DNA from: Desulfobulbaceae bacterium
Lineage (GTDB): Bacteria > Desulfobacterota > Desulfobulbia > Desulfobulbales > Desulfocapsaceae
Length of the DNA: 45,028 nt
Direction of reading: 5' to 3'
Assembly: GCA_020049575.1 (NCBI GenBank)
Contig: JAIFKM010000048.1
Location: forward strand, 1-45,028
A program made the translations under genes and the position numbers. Below, piece by piece: positions 35,698-44,603 of this stretch. How positions within the stretch are numbered: the first letter of the stretch is position 1; each line of letters opens with the position of its first letter. Under the pieces are notes generated by a model that saw nothing but the letters and a program-made list of their open reading frames with translations, was not told where the DNA came from and made no database searches.

Positions 35698-36669
35698 ATG
35701 ACCATTGAAGAAGCAAAAAGAGTTTTTGAAATCGAAGAACAGGGTTTGGCTGCGGTTCGCTCACAGATTGGACTGGAATTTCTAAAAGCAGTTGAACTTG
35801 TGCTTGCCTGCCCAACCCGTCTTGTTATTACAGGTATCGGCAAATCCGGCATAATCGGTCAAAAGATTGCAGCCACTCTAAATAGTACGGGAACACCATC
35901 TTTTTTTCTGCATCCTGTCGAGGCTATGCACGGAGATCTTGGTATGGTGAGTTCCACAGATGTAGTTCTTGCAATCTCCTATTCCGGTGAAACTGTTGAA
36001 TTGAATGCCCTGCTTGTAAGTCTGAAGAGGAGGGGGATTCGCATTATAGCCATGACCGGAGGGCCAAACTCCTCCCTCGCATTGGCTTCTGATGTTATCC
36101 TTGATATTGCAGTTCCACGGGAAGCATGTCCTCTTGGTTTGGCTCCAACTGCTAGTACTACTGCGACTTTGGCAATGGGTGATGCCTTGTCTGTGGTTCT
36201 ATTAAACAGAAAGAAATTTCAAGCCGAAGATTTCCGCTATAACCATCCAGGCGGCAGCCTAGGAGAGCGATTGAAAGTAAAGGTTTCCGAAGTAATGCTC
36301 ACAGATGAGAAAGTGCCGACAATATCTCCAAAGGCTTCGGCAAGGCTTGCTGTGCAGGTGCTCAACGAGAAAAATCTGGGTGCTGTACTCGTTATTGACA
36401 ATGCGGATCACGTTGTGGGGATTATAACTGATGGGGATATGCGACGGTTTATCGTAGAGAGGGCAGGTTTCTCAGGCATTGGAGTCTCTACGCTGATGAC
36501 CGCCGATCCCATTTGCATTGACCCTGATATACTTGCAGCTGACGCTTTGAGCATTATGCAGCGGCATGAAATTACAGTTCTGCCGATAGTGAATTCGGAA
36601 AAGAAACTCGTTGGTATTCTTCATCTCCACAATCTCTTGGGCAAAGGAGAATTCCGTTTTCTGCTCTAG
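35698..36669 (+). CDS. kdsD: D-arabinose-5-phosphate isomerase (KpsF/GutQ/KdsD family)
   Basis: The 323-residue protein has a SIS domain (VITGIGKSGIIGQKIAATL, SYSGETVELNAL, TASTTATLAMGDAL), then FRYNHPGGSLGERL, and two CBS domains in the last 130 residues. It converts ribulose-5-phosphate to arabinose-5-phosphate, the first step toward Kdo for lipopolysaccharide, consistent with a Gram-negative envelope. The ATG at 35698 has no good ribosome-binding site at normal distance; a short upstream ORF overlaps it. Paralogues (KpsF, GutQ) cannot be separated by sequence alone. Confidence 0.92.
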   Translation: MTIEEAKRVFEIEEQGLAAVRSQIGLEFLKAVELVLACPTRLVITGIGKSGIIGQKIAATLNSTGTPSFFLHPVEAMHGDLGMVSSTDVVLAISYSGETVELNALLVSLKRRGIRIIAMTGGPNSSLALASDVILDIAVPREACPLGLAPTASTTATLAMGDALSVVLLNRKKFQAEDFRYNHPGGSLGERLKVKVSEVMLTDEKVPTISPKASARLAVQVLNEKNLGAVLVIDNADHVVGIITDGDMRRFIVERAGFSGIGVSTLMTADPICIDPDILAADALSIMQRHEITVLPIVNSEKKLVGILHLHNLLGKGEFRFLL

Positions 36670-36726
36670 CGATTAAGCAATATCCTGAGCCCCGATATGC
36701 ATGCGCTTTCGAATCGCACCGCTGAA

Positions 36727-39237
36727 TTATTCGGGATTGCTATGGAAGGCCCAGTTTTTTGTCGACTCTGAATAGCTATAGTACATGACCAGCTTCAAAG
36801 GACGTCCCCTGCCTTCTTCCGTACACTGAAGCTTGAAGATCAGTTTGTCTCCGGCATCTTTGATGAAGGTGATTACAGGTGAAGTGAGAGTTTCCGGTGC
36901 GGCGGCGGGATAGTTCTCGGAAAACAAGGTTTGGTAGTTGTCTTCGAGGTATTTGATCTTGTCGGCAATATACAGCTTGTCTTTGAAATCCTTGATTTTC
37001 TTGTTTGATTCTGTGAGGATTGTTTGAAATTCTTTCTCTTTTCCTGCTGGGCTCTTGTTAATTGCCTCTATTACGAGCAAGAGATTTTTCTCAGCTTCGA
37101 TCCAGTTTTCTTCCTTGACAAGCCTGTCCACTTCCTGGCGGTCTCTGATGATCGAGGCCTGAAGCATAATGCGGGTGAGTTTCTCCCTGTTCTGCTCTAA
37201 ATCTTGAGGGTTGAGCAGGCCTTGGTTATCCATGAGAATTTTGCTGGCTTTGGCATATTTCTTTATGGCCTCGTCCCACTGACCGTCAGTAAAAGCAGTT
37301 TTGCCTTCATTGATGGTTGAATAGAGTTCGGCTTTGATAATGTCCCCTTGTAGCGAACTGAGTTCTTGAGTTTCGGATTGGTCCAACTTTGCACCGAGGG
37401 CCATGGCATTCTGAAAGTGCATAAAAGCTCCTGTCCAATCAGAACCAGCGAAGAGTTCGTCACCCTTCTGCTTGAGCAGCAGGAAAATACATTTATCGAG
37501 CTGCGGCCTGATCTCAGCGCTCAAGTTCTGTTGATTCTCGACGTCAAGATTTTTCATCTCCGCAAGGGCCAGTTCGAAATTCTGGCGGGCTTGTTGCCAT
37601 GATTTCTGACTCATCGCTTCCTTGCCGTTCTGCATGAGCAGACGGGTCTTAGCCAATGAAAGCTTAGTTTGAAGTTCGGCAAGATATGTGCTTTCAGTCT
37701 TGTTATTTTTCTTGAGGGATTCGAGACCTTGTGTATACGCGTCAATGGCATTCTGCCATTTTGACGCCAACATAAATTTGTCGCCTTCTGCTACGATATC
37801 TTTTGATGATTTGAGAATATCTGCTGTGGCCTGCAGTACATATTTGCCGTCAAGCAGGACAAACCCGGCAAGTCCCTGACGCATCTCTTCTGAAGTAAGA
37901 ATAGCATCGATCTTTTGATTGAGCTCGAATCGTGCCTGTTGTTTAAAAAAGAGCACGTCCTTGGAAAGGGCTAGAGCAGAGGTACATGATTTTGAGGCTG
38001 CCTCAAATTGTTTTGCCTCCATCTGTTGATAACATTGGTTAAAAAGTTGTTCAGCTTGAGTATATTGACTATTTTCTGAGGAGTAAAAATAGGCGAGAGG
38101 TGCTGCGATGAAAAGGATAGAACAGATAATGACCACGGGAACAACATTGAATTGGCGTTTGCTTTTTTCGGTATAGAACGTAAGACCTGAAGATTTAGTA
38201 GTTTTTTTCTCCTGAACTTTTCTGTCCTTCTTTGTCTTTTCCAGGACCTTGGCACCGTTTTTGGCTTTTTCACCATCGGCCTGAACCCAATCGCCAAGAA
38301 GATCTTTGGACTGTTCTGTTCGACGGATATCGTCATGAATTTTGGGGTAGTCGCTTACCAACTCCTCTACCGCAATATATTTTTCCAGGGCCTTGCCGGG
38401 AAGCCCTTGGTGTTCAAAGGATTCTCCCTGTGAATAAATTTGTCGTGCTTCGGTGAAGACCGTTTCGATTCTCGCTGCGAGTTCTTCTTTACCTTCAAAA
38501 TCTGTCTCTGCAGGGAGATCTTTGAGGATACCTTTGAGTTGAAGAAAACGTTTTTGTCGAGACAGGAGCCAGATAGTTTCAACGTCAATGACAGGTTCTT
38601 TACTCGAACCTTCTGGAGCAAGCGGAGAAGCTTCTTCAGTTTTTCGGGCCTTTTTTTCTTCCTGTTCGATTCCAAGAAAATCAAAATCTGAAGTGAAGTC
38701 GGAGTCTTCTAACGTATCTATTTGAATCTCTTGAGTGATTGATGAAGAGAGTGATGATGTGTCGGGCTGTCTTTGAAGAGATTCCTGGCCCTTGAGTTCA
38801 GCAAAAGGGAGTTTGTCTGTGTTTTCTCGATACCAGAGGGCCGCTTCTTCGTTAAAAGTGTTTTCTTTTGAATAGATTTCCCCTGCAATCATCTTCCCTA
38901 TAAAATAAATAAGATCAGAAAGCGATCGATCATGCTCCCAGAAATCACCGAGACAGATTGCAGCTGGATCAAAGTCGGGATGAAAGAGCGGAGTTTTGGG
39001 CTTGCAACTCGGCGGGAAGTGTGGAAAACCAAAGGGAATGGTTATAGTTATAATATGGTTTGAGGTTTGTTGAATCTTGCCGGTCTCATCTTTGTAGACT
39101 CCGGTAAGAGTATAGCGGACTTCATACTGGTCAGGGGGGTCACCTTTGATCGGGGTGACCACAATAGAGGGATGCTGTGCAAAAGCCTCTCGGACTTCTT
39201 GGAAAATGTCTGCAAGCTGCTGTGTCTCTAAGCCCAT
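36727..39237 (-). CDS. Membrane protein with N-terminal E2/UBC-like domain and TPR-like repeats
   Basis: Residues 1-145 read like a ubiquitin-conjugating (E2) fold: a beta-strand segment HIITITIPFGFPHFPPSCKP, then FHPDFDPAAICLGDFW, where HPD (86-88) and Cys95 sit where E2 enzymes have HPN and the catalytic Cys, and then helices (DLIYFIGKMIAGEIYS, EEAALWYREN). An acidic, Ser-rich linker and a TPR-like stretch follow (about 215-310). A strongly basic segment precedes one membrane span (about 364-386), predicting a cytoplasmic N-terminus. The rest (about 390-760) is repeated helical TPR-like sequence on the far side of the membrane, with a small C-terminal beta-rich domain. Whether it transfers a ubiquitin-like modifier is unknown; no E1 or ubiquitin-like gene is in the window. 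Confidence 0.75.
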   Translation of the reverse strand: MGLETQQLADIFQEVREAFAQHPSIVVTPIKGDPPDQYEVRYTLTGVYKDETGKIQQTSNHIITITIPFGFPHFPPSCKPKTPLFHPDFDPAAICLGDFWEHDRSLSDLIYFIGKMIAGEIYSKENTFNEEAALWYRENTDKLPFAELKGQESLQRQPDTSSLSSSITQEIQIDTLEDSDFTSDFDFLGIEQEEKKARKTEEASPLAPEGSSKEPVIDVETIWLLSRQKRFLQLKGILKDLPAETDFEGKEELAARIETVFTEARQIYSQGESFEHQGLPGKALEKYIAVEELVSDYPKIHDDIRRTEQSKDLLGDWVQADGEKAKNGAKVLEKTKKDRKVQEKKTTKSSGLTFYTEKSKRQFNVVPVVIICSILFIAAPLAYFYSSENSQYTQAEQLFNQCYQQMEAKQFEAASKSCTSALALSKDVLFFKQQARFELNQKIDAILTSEEMRQGLAGFVLLDGKYVLQATADILKSSKDIVAEGDKFMLASKWQNAIDAYTQGLESLKKNNKTESTYLAELQTKLSLAKTRLLMQNGKEAMSQKSWQQARQNFELALAEMKNLDVENQQNLSAEIRPQLDKCIFLLLKQKGDELFAGSDWTGAFMHFQNAMALGAKLDQSETQELSSLQGDIIKAELYSTINEGKTAFTDGQWDEAIKKYAKASKILMDNQGLLNPQDLEQNREKLTRIMLQASIIRDRQEVDRLVKEENWIEAEKNLLLVIEAINKSPAGKEKEFQTILTESNKKIKDFKDKLYIADKIKYLEDNYQTLFSENYPAAAPETLTSPVITFIKDAGDKLIFKLQCTEEGRGRPLKLVMYYSYSESTKNWAFHSNPE

Positions 39238-39284
39238 AAAAAATCCCGGCTGAAAATAAAGGTTAAACGACGATTTCCGTGTCT

Positions 39285-39312
39285 ATTATAACAACATCTT
39301 TGGGTAACTCAA
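39285..39312 (-). promoter_or_regulatory. Probable promoter of the E2-like gene
   Basis: On the minus strand, TTGAGT (39312-39307) and a perfect TATAAT (39290-39285) are 16 nt apart. Transcription would start near 39278, about 40 nt before the ATG. Confidence 0.5.
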
Positions 39313-39340
39313 AAAAAATCGTATGAATTTGAAATATAGG

Positions 39341-39368
39341 AAAAAAATACCTTCGCTCTTGCGAAGGT
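39341..39368 (-). terminator. Minus-strand terminator upstream of the E2-like gene
   Basis: ACCTTCGC (39349-39356) and GCGAAGGT (39361-39368) form a perfect 8-pair hairpin with a 4-nt loop. Read on the minus strand it is followed by TA and then seven T residues, so it is a good terminator in that direction. No annotated gene ends there. Confidence 0.6.
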
Positions 39369-39488
39369 TCAGGCCTGCTGTATTGAGGGGCACTTGGCCA
39401 AATAACCTTCGGGCTGATCTCAAATGTGTTTTGACGATATCAGTTCTCCATCGATTTAACCCTGTTTATTTCTTGATATGTGGTCGAT

Positions 39489-40550
39489 ATGAAACAGTTT
39501 AAGGCAGTCTTTGAGATTGTTGAACAAAACAATTGTCCACTCTACGTGGCAGGAGAATGCCTTACTCTTTCCGATCGGGCCATTGGGTGTCCTGAAGGCA
39601 AAGAGGTGTGCCTGATATTGGTGCGTGAAATGACGGAGCTCCTTTTTGTTTTACTGAAAAAAAAATCGGTTGACGGCCAGGGTGAACAGGATCATCGACT
39701 GTATACCTGCAGTGGATGCACAGGCCTTATAAAGTTCCGTCGGGTGCGAAATTCCGTCCCGGTATCAACAACAAAAGGCCCTGCTGCTCAGATACGATCT
39801 ATAGCAAGTCTCCTCAAGGGTCGGAAGATCGACAGCCCCTTTCTTCGAGTTTTGCCTGAGAGCGTGCTTGAGAACTTTTTTAAAGCGTGTAATGAGGTGG
39901 TCATTGAAGAGAGGGGCATCCTGATTCACAAAGGAGAACCTAACCACAATCTGTATATTATCCTAGAAGGCATCCTCCTTGTAGAGGATACCCACGTTAT
40001 AATTGCCACTCTCGGAGAGGGTGAGATCTGCGGTGAAATGAGCTATCTGGGCTCTGGTGTGGCTGGTTTGACAGTGAGAGCGAAACAGGAGAGCGTGGTG
40101 CTGGCCATTCATGGTGAGGACTTCAGTCGACTACTTGGCTCAATAGCCTCGGTTCAGGTGTTCATGGCCCAACTTCTTGCCTCGAGACTGCAGAAAACTA
40201 ATGCAGCCCGAGCAAAAGAGTTTGAATCATGCATGTCTGGAAAGCTGGACGAGGTTGTCCCTGCTGAACTTTTCCAAATATTCCATATGCATCAGAAGAC
40301 TGGCGTTTTGACATTCCACTTGCAGGAGGGCGAAGGTAAAGTCTCTTTCCGGGAAGGTTGTATTATCAATGCGCACTATGGCAAGAAGGTGCATCAGGAT
40401 GCAATATTTGCTATTCTTGCTGAAAAACAAGGGGCTTACAGATTTACAGCTGGTTTGACACCTCAAGAAATGAAAGCAGCAGAAATTGGCGATTTCATGA
40501 TGCTTTTGATGGAAGGTGTAAAAAGAATAGATGAAGAGCAGACTGTCTGA
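39489..40550 (+). CDS. Cys-rich N-terminal domain, cNMP-binding domain and DUF4388-like domain protein
   Basis: The first 95 or so residues contain six cysteines (NNCPLYVAGEC, AIGCPEGKEVC, TCSGC), suggestive of metal or Fe-S binding. Residues about 115-225 form a cyclic-nucleotide-binding domain (GILIHKGEPNHNLYIILEG, LGEGEICGEMSYLGSG). The C-terminal 110 residues resemble DUF4388/PATAN (LFQIFHMHQKTGVLTFHL, GKVSFREGCIINAHYG). There is no helix-turn-helix, so it is more likely a signalling adaptor than a Crp-type transcription factor. I prefer the ATG at 39489; a GTG at 39480 is possible and neither has a clear ribosome-binding site. It is divergent from the E2-like gene. Confidence 0.75.
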   Translation: MKQFKAVFEIVEQNNCPLYVAGECLTLSDRAIGCPEGKEVCLILVREMTELLFVLLKKKSVDGQGEQDHRLYTCSGCTGLIKFRRVRNSVPVSTTKGPAAQIRSIASLLKGRKIDSPFLRVLPESVLENFFKACNEVVIEERGILIHKGEPNHNLYIILEGILLVEDTHVIIATLGEGEICGEMSYLGSGVAGLTVRAKQESVVLAIHGEDFSRLLGSIASVQVFMAQLLASRLQKTNAARAKEFESCMSGKLDEVVPAELFQIFHMHQKTGVLTFHLQEGEGKVSFREGCIINAHYGKKVHQDAIFAILAEKQGAYRFTAGLTPQEMKAAEIGDFMMLLMEGVKRIDEEQTV

Positions 40551-40563
40551 AAAATAGCTTGAA

Positions 40564-41196
40564 TCAGCACCGGTTTATTGTGAAAGGCTGTAATTCCAGA
40601 ATTTCCAGAAAACTGTCTACATGAAAAGCTGCCCGCAGGTCTTTATTCCTGAAAGCGATGAAAGGAACACCGCAACCGGCTGCATGTTCCTGATCAATGA
40701 TAGAATCGCCGATATAGATAGCTTCTTCTGACTGGCATGCAAAGTGTTCAAGAATTTCTTCGAGCGCATCGGGGGCGGGTTTGGGTCTCCTGGCATTCTG
40801 TGCTGTCATAACCTTGCCGAAATACTGCTCCAGATCAAATCGTTTGAGGAGCGATTCCATCGTATTGGTTCGATTGGTTGAGATGGCAAGATGATAGTGT
40901 TTACACGTACATTCAAGAAATGGACGAAGATCTTTCTCCATTTCGAGCAACTGCAGGAACGGTGTGTAATCACATGAAAGTCGATAGTGATCAACTTCTT
41001 GGAGATCCTGATCCGGGTAATGTCTGAAGATGTGGGCAATGGATGTGACTGTATTATTTATATGAACAAAATCCAATTCAGACGCACTCATTGGTGGCCG
41101 GCCGAAGTGATCGAGTAGATGATTGTAGAATTGGCAATTGGATTCTTTAGAGTCGAACATCACTCCATCGCAATCAAAGACAATAAGTTTCAGCAT
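40564..41196 (-). CDS. HAD-family hydrolase, phosphoglycolate-phosphatase-like
   Basis: HAD motifs are present: LIVFDCDGVMFDS (nucleophile and acid/base Asp), LAISTNRT (motif II), RRPKPAPDAL (motif III Lys) and IYIGDSIID (motif IV). A helical cap domain lies between motifs I and II. I chose the ATG at 41196, where homology begins; an upstream ATG at 41253 would overlap the preceding gene. The substrate could be phosphoglycolate or another small phosphoester. It is probably co-transcribed after the cysteine-cluster gene. Confidence 0.82.
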   Translation of the reverse strand: MLKLIVFDCDGVMFDSKESNCQFYNHLLDHFGRPPMSASELDFVHINNTVTSIAHIFRHYPDQDLQEVDHYRLSCDYTPFLQLLEMEKDLRPFLECTCKHYHLAISTNRTNTMESLLKRFDLEQYFGKVMTAQNARRPKPAPDALEEILEHFACQSEEAIYIGDSIIDQEHAAGCGVPFIAFRNKDLRAAFHVDSFLEILELQPFTINRC

Positions 41197-41233
41197 GTGT
41201 AACCCTGGCAGAATTGCAGAAAAATGATCGAAC

Positions 41234-41977
41234 CTAACCAAAAATCCTTTCATTGAACCATTTCAAAGAAAAAAGCAGGAGATCCTCGTCAGTACTCTGC
41301 CCCATGGTTCGAGCAGCTTTGTTGTCAATCGAATCGTATTCTCCTCGAAGAAGAATTTCGCGCCACTCATCAAGGTTATATAAGACCAGGAGAAAAAGCT
41401 CCTTCTCGGATGTCGTTGGGATAAATCCCTGGCTAGTCTTTTCGCTGTGCACGAGAGCGGCAAAGGCATCATTGAACGCACAATATTCTGTCATCCCTTG
41501 CTCAATACTGTAACGTTCTGCAGTTTGGTAGGTGTTTTCCTCGAAACCGCGGCAGTGCTCTTCTTTCACCAGGACAAATTGTTCCTCAATCTTTCCCGAT
41601 TTATCTTGTCTGGCTGCACGACCTAAGGGATAAACCCGGCAGGCACCCGGACGATGCTGATAGACTGAGCAACCATTCGGGGAGACAAATGGACAGCTGC
41701 CTCTTCCGTCATCGACCATTGTCAGATAGAGACGAGGAAAGGATTCATCCGCTTCCTGCTCGATGATGACGTATTTGTCGAGCAGAATTCTCGAATCAAT
41801 ACCTGTGGCTCTGCGCAGCCTCAGGATATCATAAGGGGTAAGTGCCAGATCAAGGAGTCTGCAGCACTCGGTGAAACAGCCTACGCCCTTGTGACAGGCA
41901 AAATTGAATTCTTCATTTCTATCAAGCTTGTGAACAAAACCTGGCAACTGTTCATCCTGCCATCCATCCAAGCCCAT
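41234..41977 (-). CDS. YkgJ-family zinc/iron-chelating cysteine-cluster protein
   Basis: The 247-residue protein has the CxxxCC-type cluster as GVGCFTECCRLLDL, followed by CPFVSPNGCSVYQHRPGACRVYPLG, the pattern of the YkgJ/UPF0153 family. The cysteines are thought to bind Zn or an Fe-S cluster; the biological role is not established. It starts 1 nt after the secDF stop codon, so it is probably translated from the same mRNA. The C-terminal half (ELFLLVLYNLDEW) has no motif I recognise. Confidence 0.82.
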   Translation of the reverse strand: MGLDGWQDEQLPGFVHKLDRNEEFNFACHKGVGCFTECCRLLDLALTPYDILRLRRATGIDSRILLDKYVIIEQEADESFPRLYLTMVDDGRGSCPFVSPNGCSVYQHRPGACRVYPLGRAARQDKSGKIEEQFVLVKEEHCRGFEENTYQTAERYSIEQGMTEYCAFNDAFAALVHSEKTSQGFIPTTSEKELFLLVLYNLDEWREILLRGEYDSIDNKAARTMGQSTDEDLLLFSLKWFNERIFG

Positions 41978-41978
41978 T

Positions 41979-44546
41979 TCAGATCTTCTTCTCAGGCATG
42001 AGGGTTAGGATAGGGCTGGCAACAAATACTGATGAGTAGGTACCGATGACAATACCAATAAGCAGAACGAGCGAGAAATCATGGATGACCGATCCCCCCA
42101 TGAAAAATAATGCAAGCAGGACCAAAAGTGTCGTTGTGCCAGTGACTACAGTCCGGCTTAAAACCTCGTTCACACTGAGATTGATTACCTCGTCGAGTGG
42201 TTTTCCTTGATATTTATGGATGTTTTCACGGATACGGTCGAACACGACAACAGAGTCATTGATTGAGTAGCCTGCAAGGGTCAACAGAGCCGTCACTATG
42301 AGAAGGTTCATTTCAAGATTCAAAAGCCAGCATATACCAATGACGCAAAAGACGTCATGTAAAGTGGCGATCATTCCCGCAATGCCAAATCTGAAGTCAA
42401 ACCGAACGGCGAGATAGAGGACAATTCCACTAAGAGACAGAACAATAGCAAGCAGAGCCTTGTCGCGGAGTGCCGAACTGACGGAGGAACCGATTTCTGA
42501 TTGGCCCTCAAGAAAAAATTTCTGTTCAGGAAGTTCTTTGTTAAGGACAATTGTGATTTTGTCGCTGACACCCGACAGGACTTCCTCACTTTTTTTAACT
42601 TTGATAATCAGGCGGGACTCATTTTCAACTTCTTGCAGATCAATTCCCTCAAAATTGTTACGGTCAAGAGCTTTGCGGATTTCACTCAGATTGAAAGGTT
42701 TCTCGGCCTGATAGTTGAGGAGTGAACCGCCGGTAAAATCTACGCCCATATTGGCATGGCCTCTGGCAAACTGAACCATGGCAATGATGCCGATGATAGC
42801 AGTAACTCCGGAGATGATGAAAGTGATATTTTTAATCTTGAGATAGTCGAAATTTGGCTTCTCAATGAGATTCAAGTATCTGATCCTCTTAATGGGACGG
42901 AAGTGATTCAGTACATTGAACATCATTTCTGAGCATGTAAGCGATGTGAAAAGATTAAAGATAATACCCAGAGAGAGGGTGATGGCAAAACCTTTAATCG
43001 GGCCGGTACCGAACATGAAAAGAGCCACAGCTGTTATCAATGTAGTGACCTGAGAATCCATGATTGAAAGAAATGCCTTGTCAAATCCGCGGTCAATACT
43101 TGATCGGACTGATTTCCCCAGGGCCATTTCCTCCCGGATGCGCTCAAAGATCAGAACGTTTGAATCGACGGCCATCCCGATGGAGAGGACGATTCCGGCA
43201 ATACCAGGGAGTGTGAGGGTTGCGTTGAGAATGGCGAGACCGGCAAAAAGGAAAAGGATGTTGAGAAATAATGCACTGTTGGCGATGACTCCAGATGTTC
43301 GATAGTAAATGAGCATGAAGCTGATAACCAGAATTGTGCCAAAGATACCTGAAGTCAATCCCTTGTTGATAGAATCCTGCCCAAGACTTGCCCCGACGGT
43401 CATATTCTGGATGATATCAACGGGTGCTGGTAAGGCTCCCACCCTGAGTACGATGGCTAGGTCAGAGGCCTCCTCATGAGTAAAGGTGCCTGAGATCTGG
43501 GCAGAGCCGCCGAGGATACGCTCGCGAATCACCGGGGCAGAGCGGACATTGTTGTCAAGTACAATAGCCATCCGCCTGCCAACGTTCTTTTCAGTGAGCT
43601 GGCCGAAAACCTTGCCGCCTCTTCCTGTAAGGTCAAGGCTGACATAGGGTTCGTTGAAGGTTCCGCCGATTCTCACCTGAGCGTCCTTGACCATCTCGCC
43701 TGTCATGAGCGTTTTGTTTTCAAGAAGCAGAGGGGTGGCCCGTTCGAGCTTGGTTTGCGGATCGACCTCTTTCTCAAAGGAGATGGTAGTATCACTGGGC
43801 AGTTGGTTCTGCAGGGCGCGATTCAGTTTTTTCAGGTCCTCTCCATCTTTCCATTGGCCAGACTTCTTCGCCTTTTCAATGAGTTCATTGAGATTGAGGC
43901 CTGCCGGTTCGGCTACGAGTTTGAATTCAAGCTGGGCTGTATCACCGATCAATTTCATGGCCCGTTTTGGATCTCTCACCCCTGGAAGCTGGATGACGAT
44001 TTCATCCTCTCCCTGACGGATAATGACAGGTTCGGCAACACCGAACTGGTCAATTCTGTTGCGAATAATCTCAAGTGACTGCTCAACAGAATGTGTTTTA
44101 ATGTAGTCTTTCTTTGCCTCTTTCAGGGTGAGTATAATACGGGGAAAGCTGCCTTCCTGGGACTCGATCTTTGTATCAATATCAGGGAAATCCTCCGCCA
44201 CCAGTTTCTTTACCTGTTCAATGCTGCTCGTGTTGGGCAGAGTGAAGATAACTGTCTCCGGTGAGGCAGAGGGTGTTCGGATTGCACTGACAGATTGCTC
44301 GGACAGAGTGTCCTTGAGATCATTGGCGGCGAGTTCGAGAGAATTCTCCTCTGCCTTTTTCAGGTCGACCTTAAGGACAAGATGCATTCCTCCCTGGAGA
44401 TCGAGACCGAGTCGCAACCCTTCGGGTGCCATATACTTTTTCCACCAATCCGGCGTCGCGGAATAGAATGAGGGGACGATTGTGACAACAGACAGGACAA
44501 GCAGAAAAACGAGCAGGCCCAGTTTGAGTTTAAGTGATGTATTCAT
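41979..44546 (-). CDS. secDF: Fused protein-export membrane protein SecDF
   Basis: This is a single 855-residue frame containing SecD (TM1 at about 8-27, then LRLGLDLQGGMHLVLKV, the large periplasmic domain, and a five-helix block with GIAGIVLSIGMAVDSNVLIFERI). SecF follows (MGVDFTGGSLLNYQ, then LAGYSINDSVVVFDRIREN). SecD/F couples the proton-motive force to late steps of Sec export. The ATG at 44546 is supported by a promoter that would start transcription near 44605, which excludes the open frame's upstream extension to 44603. Many relatives keep secD and secF separate. yajC, a usual neighbour, is not next to it. Confidence 0.93.
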   Translation of the reverse strand: MNTSLKLKLGLLVFLLVLSVVTIVPSFYSATPDWWKKYMAPEGLRLGLDLQGGMHLVLKVDLKKAEENSLELAANDLKDTLSEQSVSAIRTPSASPETVIFTLPNTSSIEQVKKLVAEDFPDIDTKIESQEGSFPRIILTLKEAKKDYIKTHSVEQSLEIIRNRIDQFGVAEPVIIRQGEDEIVIQLPGVRDPKRAMKLIGDTAQLEFKLVAEPAGLNLNELIEKAKKSGQWKDGEDLKKLNRALQNQLPSDTTISFEKEVDPQTKLERATPLLLENKTLMTGEMVKDAQVRIGGTFNEPYVSLDLTGRGGKVFGQLTEKNVGRRMAIVLDNNVRSAPVIRERILGGSAQISGTFTHEEASDLAIVLRVGALPAPVDIIQNMTVGASLGQDSINKGLTSGIFGTILVISFMLIYYRTSGVIANSALFLNILFLFAGLAILNATLTLPGIAGIVLSIGMAVDSNVLIFERIREEMALGKSVRSSIDRGFDKAFLSIMDSQVTTLITAVALFMFGTGPIKGFAITLSLGIIFNLFTSLTCSEMMFNVLNHFRPIKRIRYLNLIEKPNFDYLKIKNITFIISGVTAIIGIIAMVQFARGHANMGVDFTGGSLLNYQAEKPFNLSEIRKALDRNNFEGIDLQEVENESRLIIKVKKSEEVLSGVSDKITIVLNKELPEQKFFLEGQSEIGSSVSSALRDKALLAIVLSLSGIVLYLAVRFDFRFGIAGMIATLHDVFCVIGICWLLNLEMNLLIVTALLTLAGYSINDSVVVFDRIRENIHKYQGKPLDEVINLSVNEVLSRTVVTGTTTLLVLLALFFMGGSVIHDFSLVLLIGIVIGTYSSVFVASPILTLMPEKKI

Positions 44547-44603
44547 TGATACCCCGAAGGTTTCTAAATATATGATGAGAGATCGTAGATTGTTCTGCGC
44601 CAA

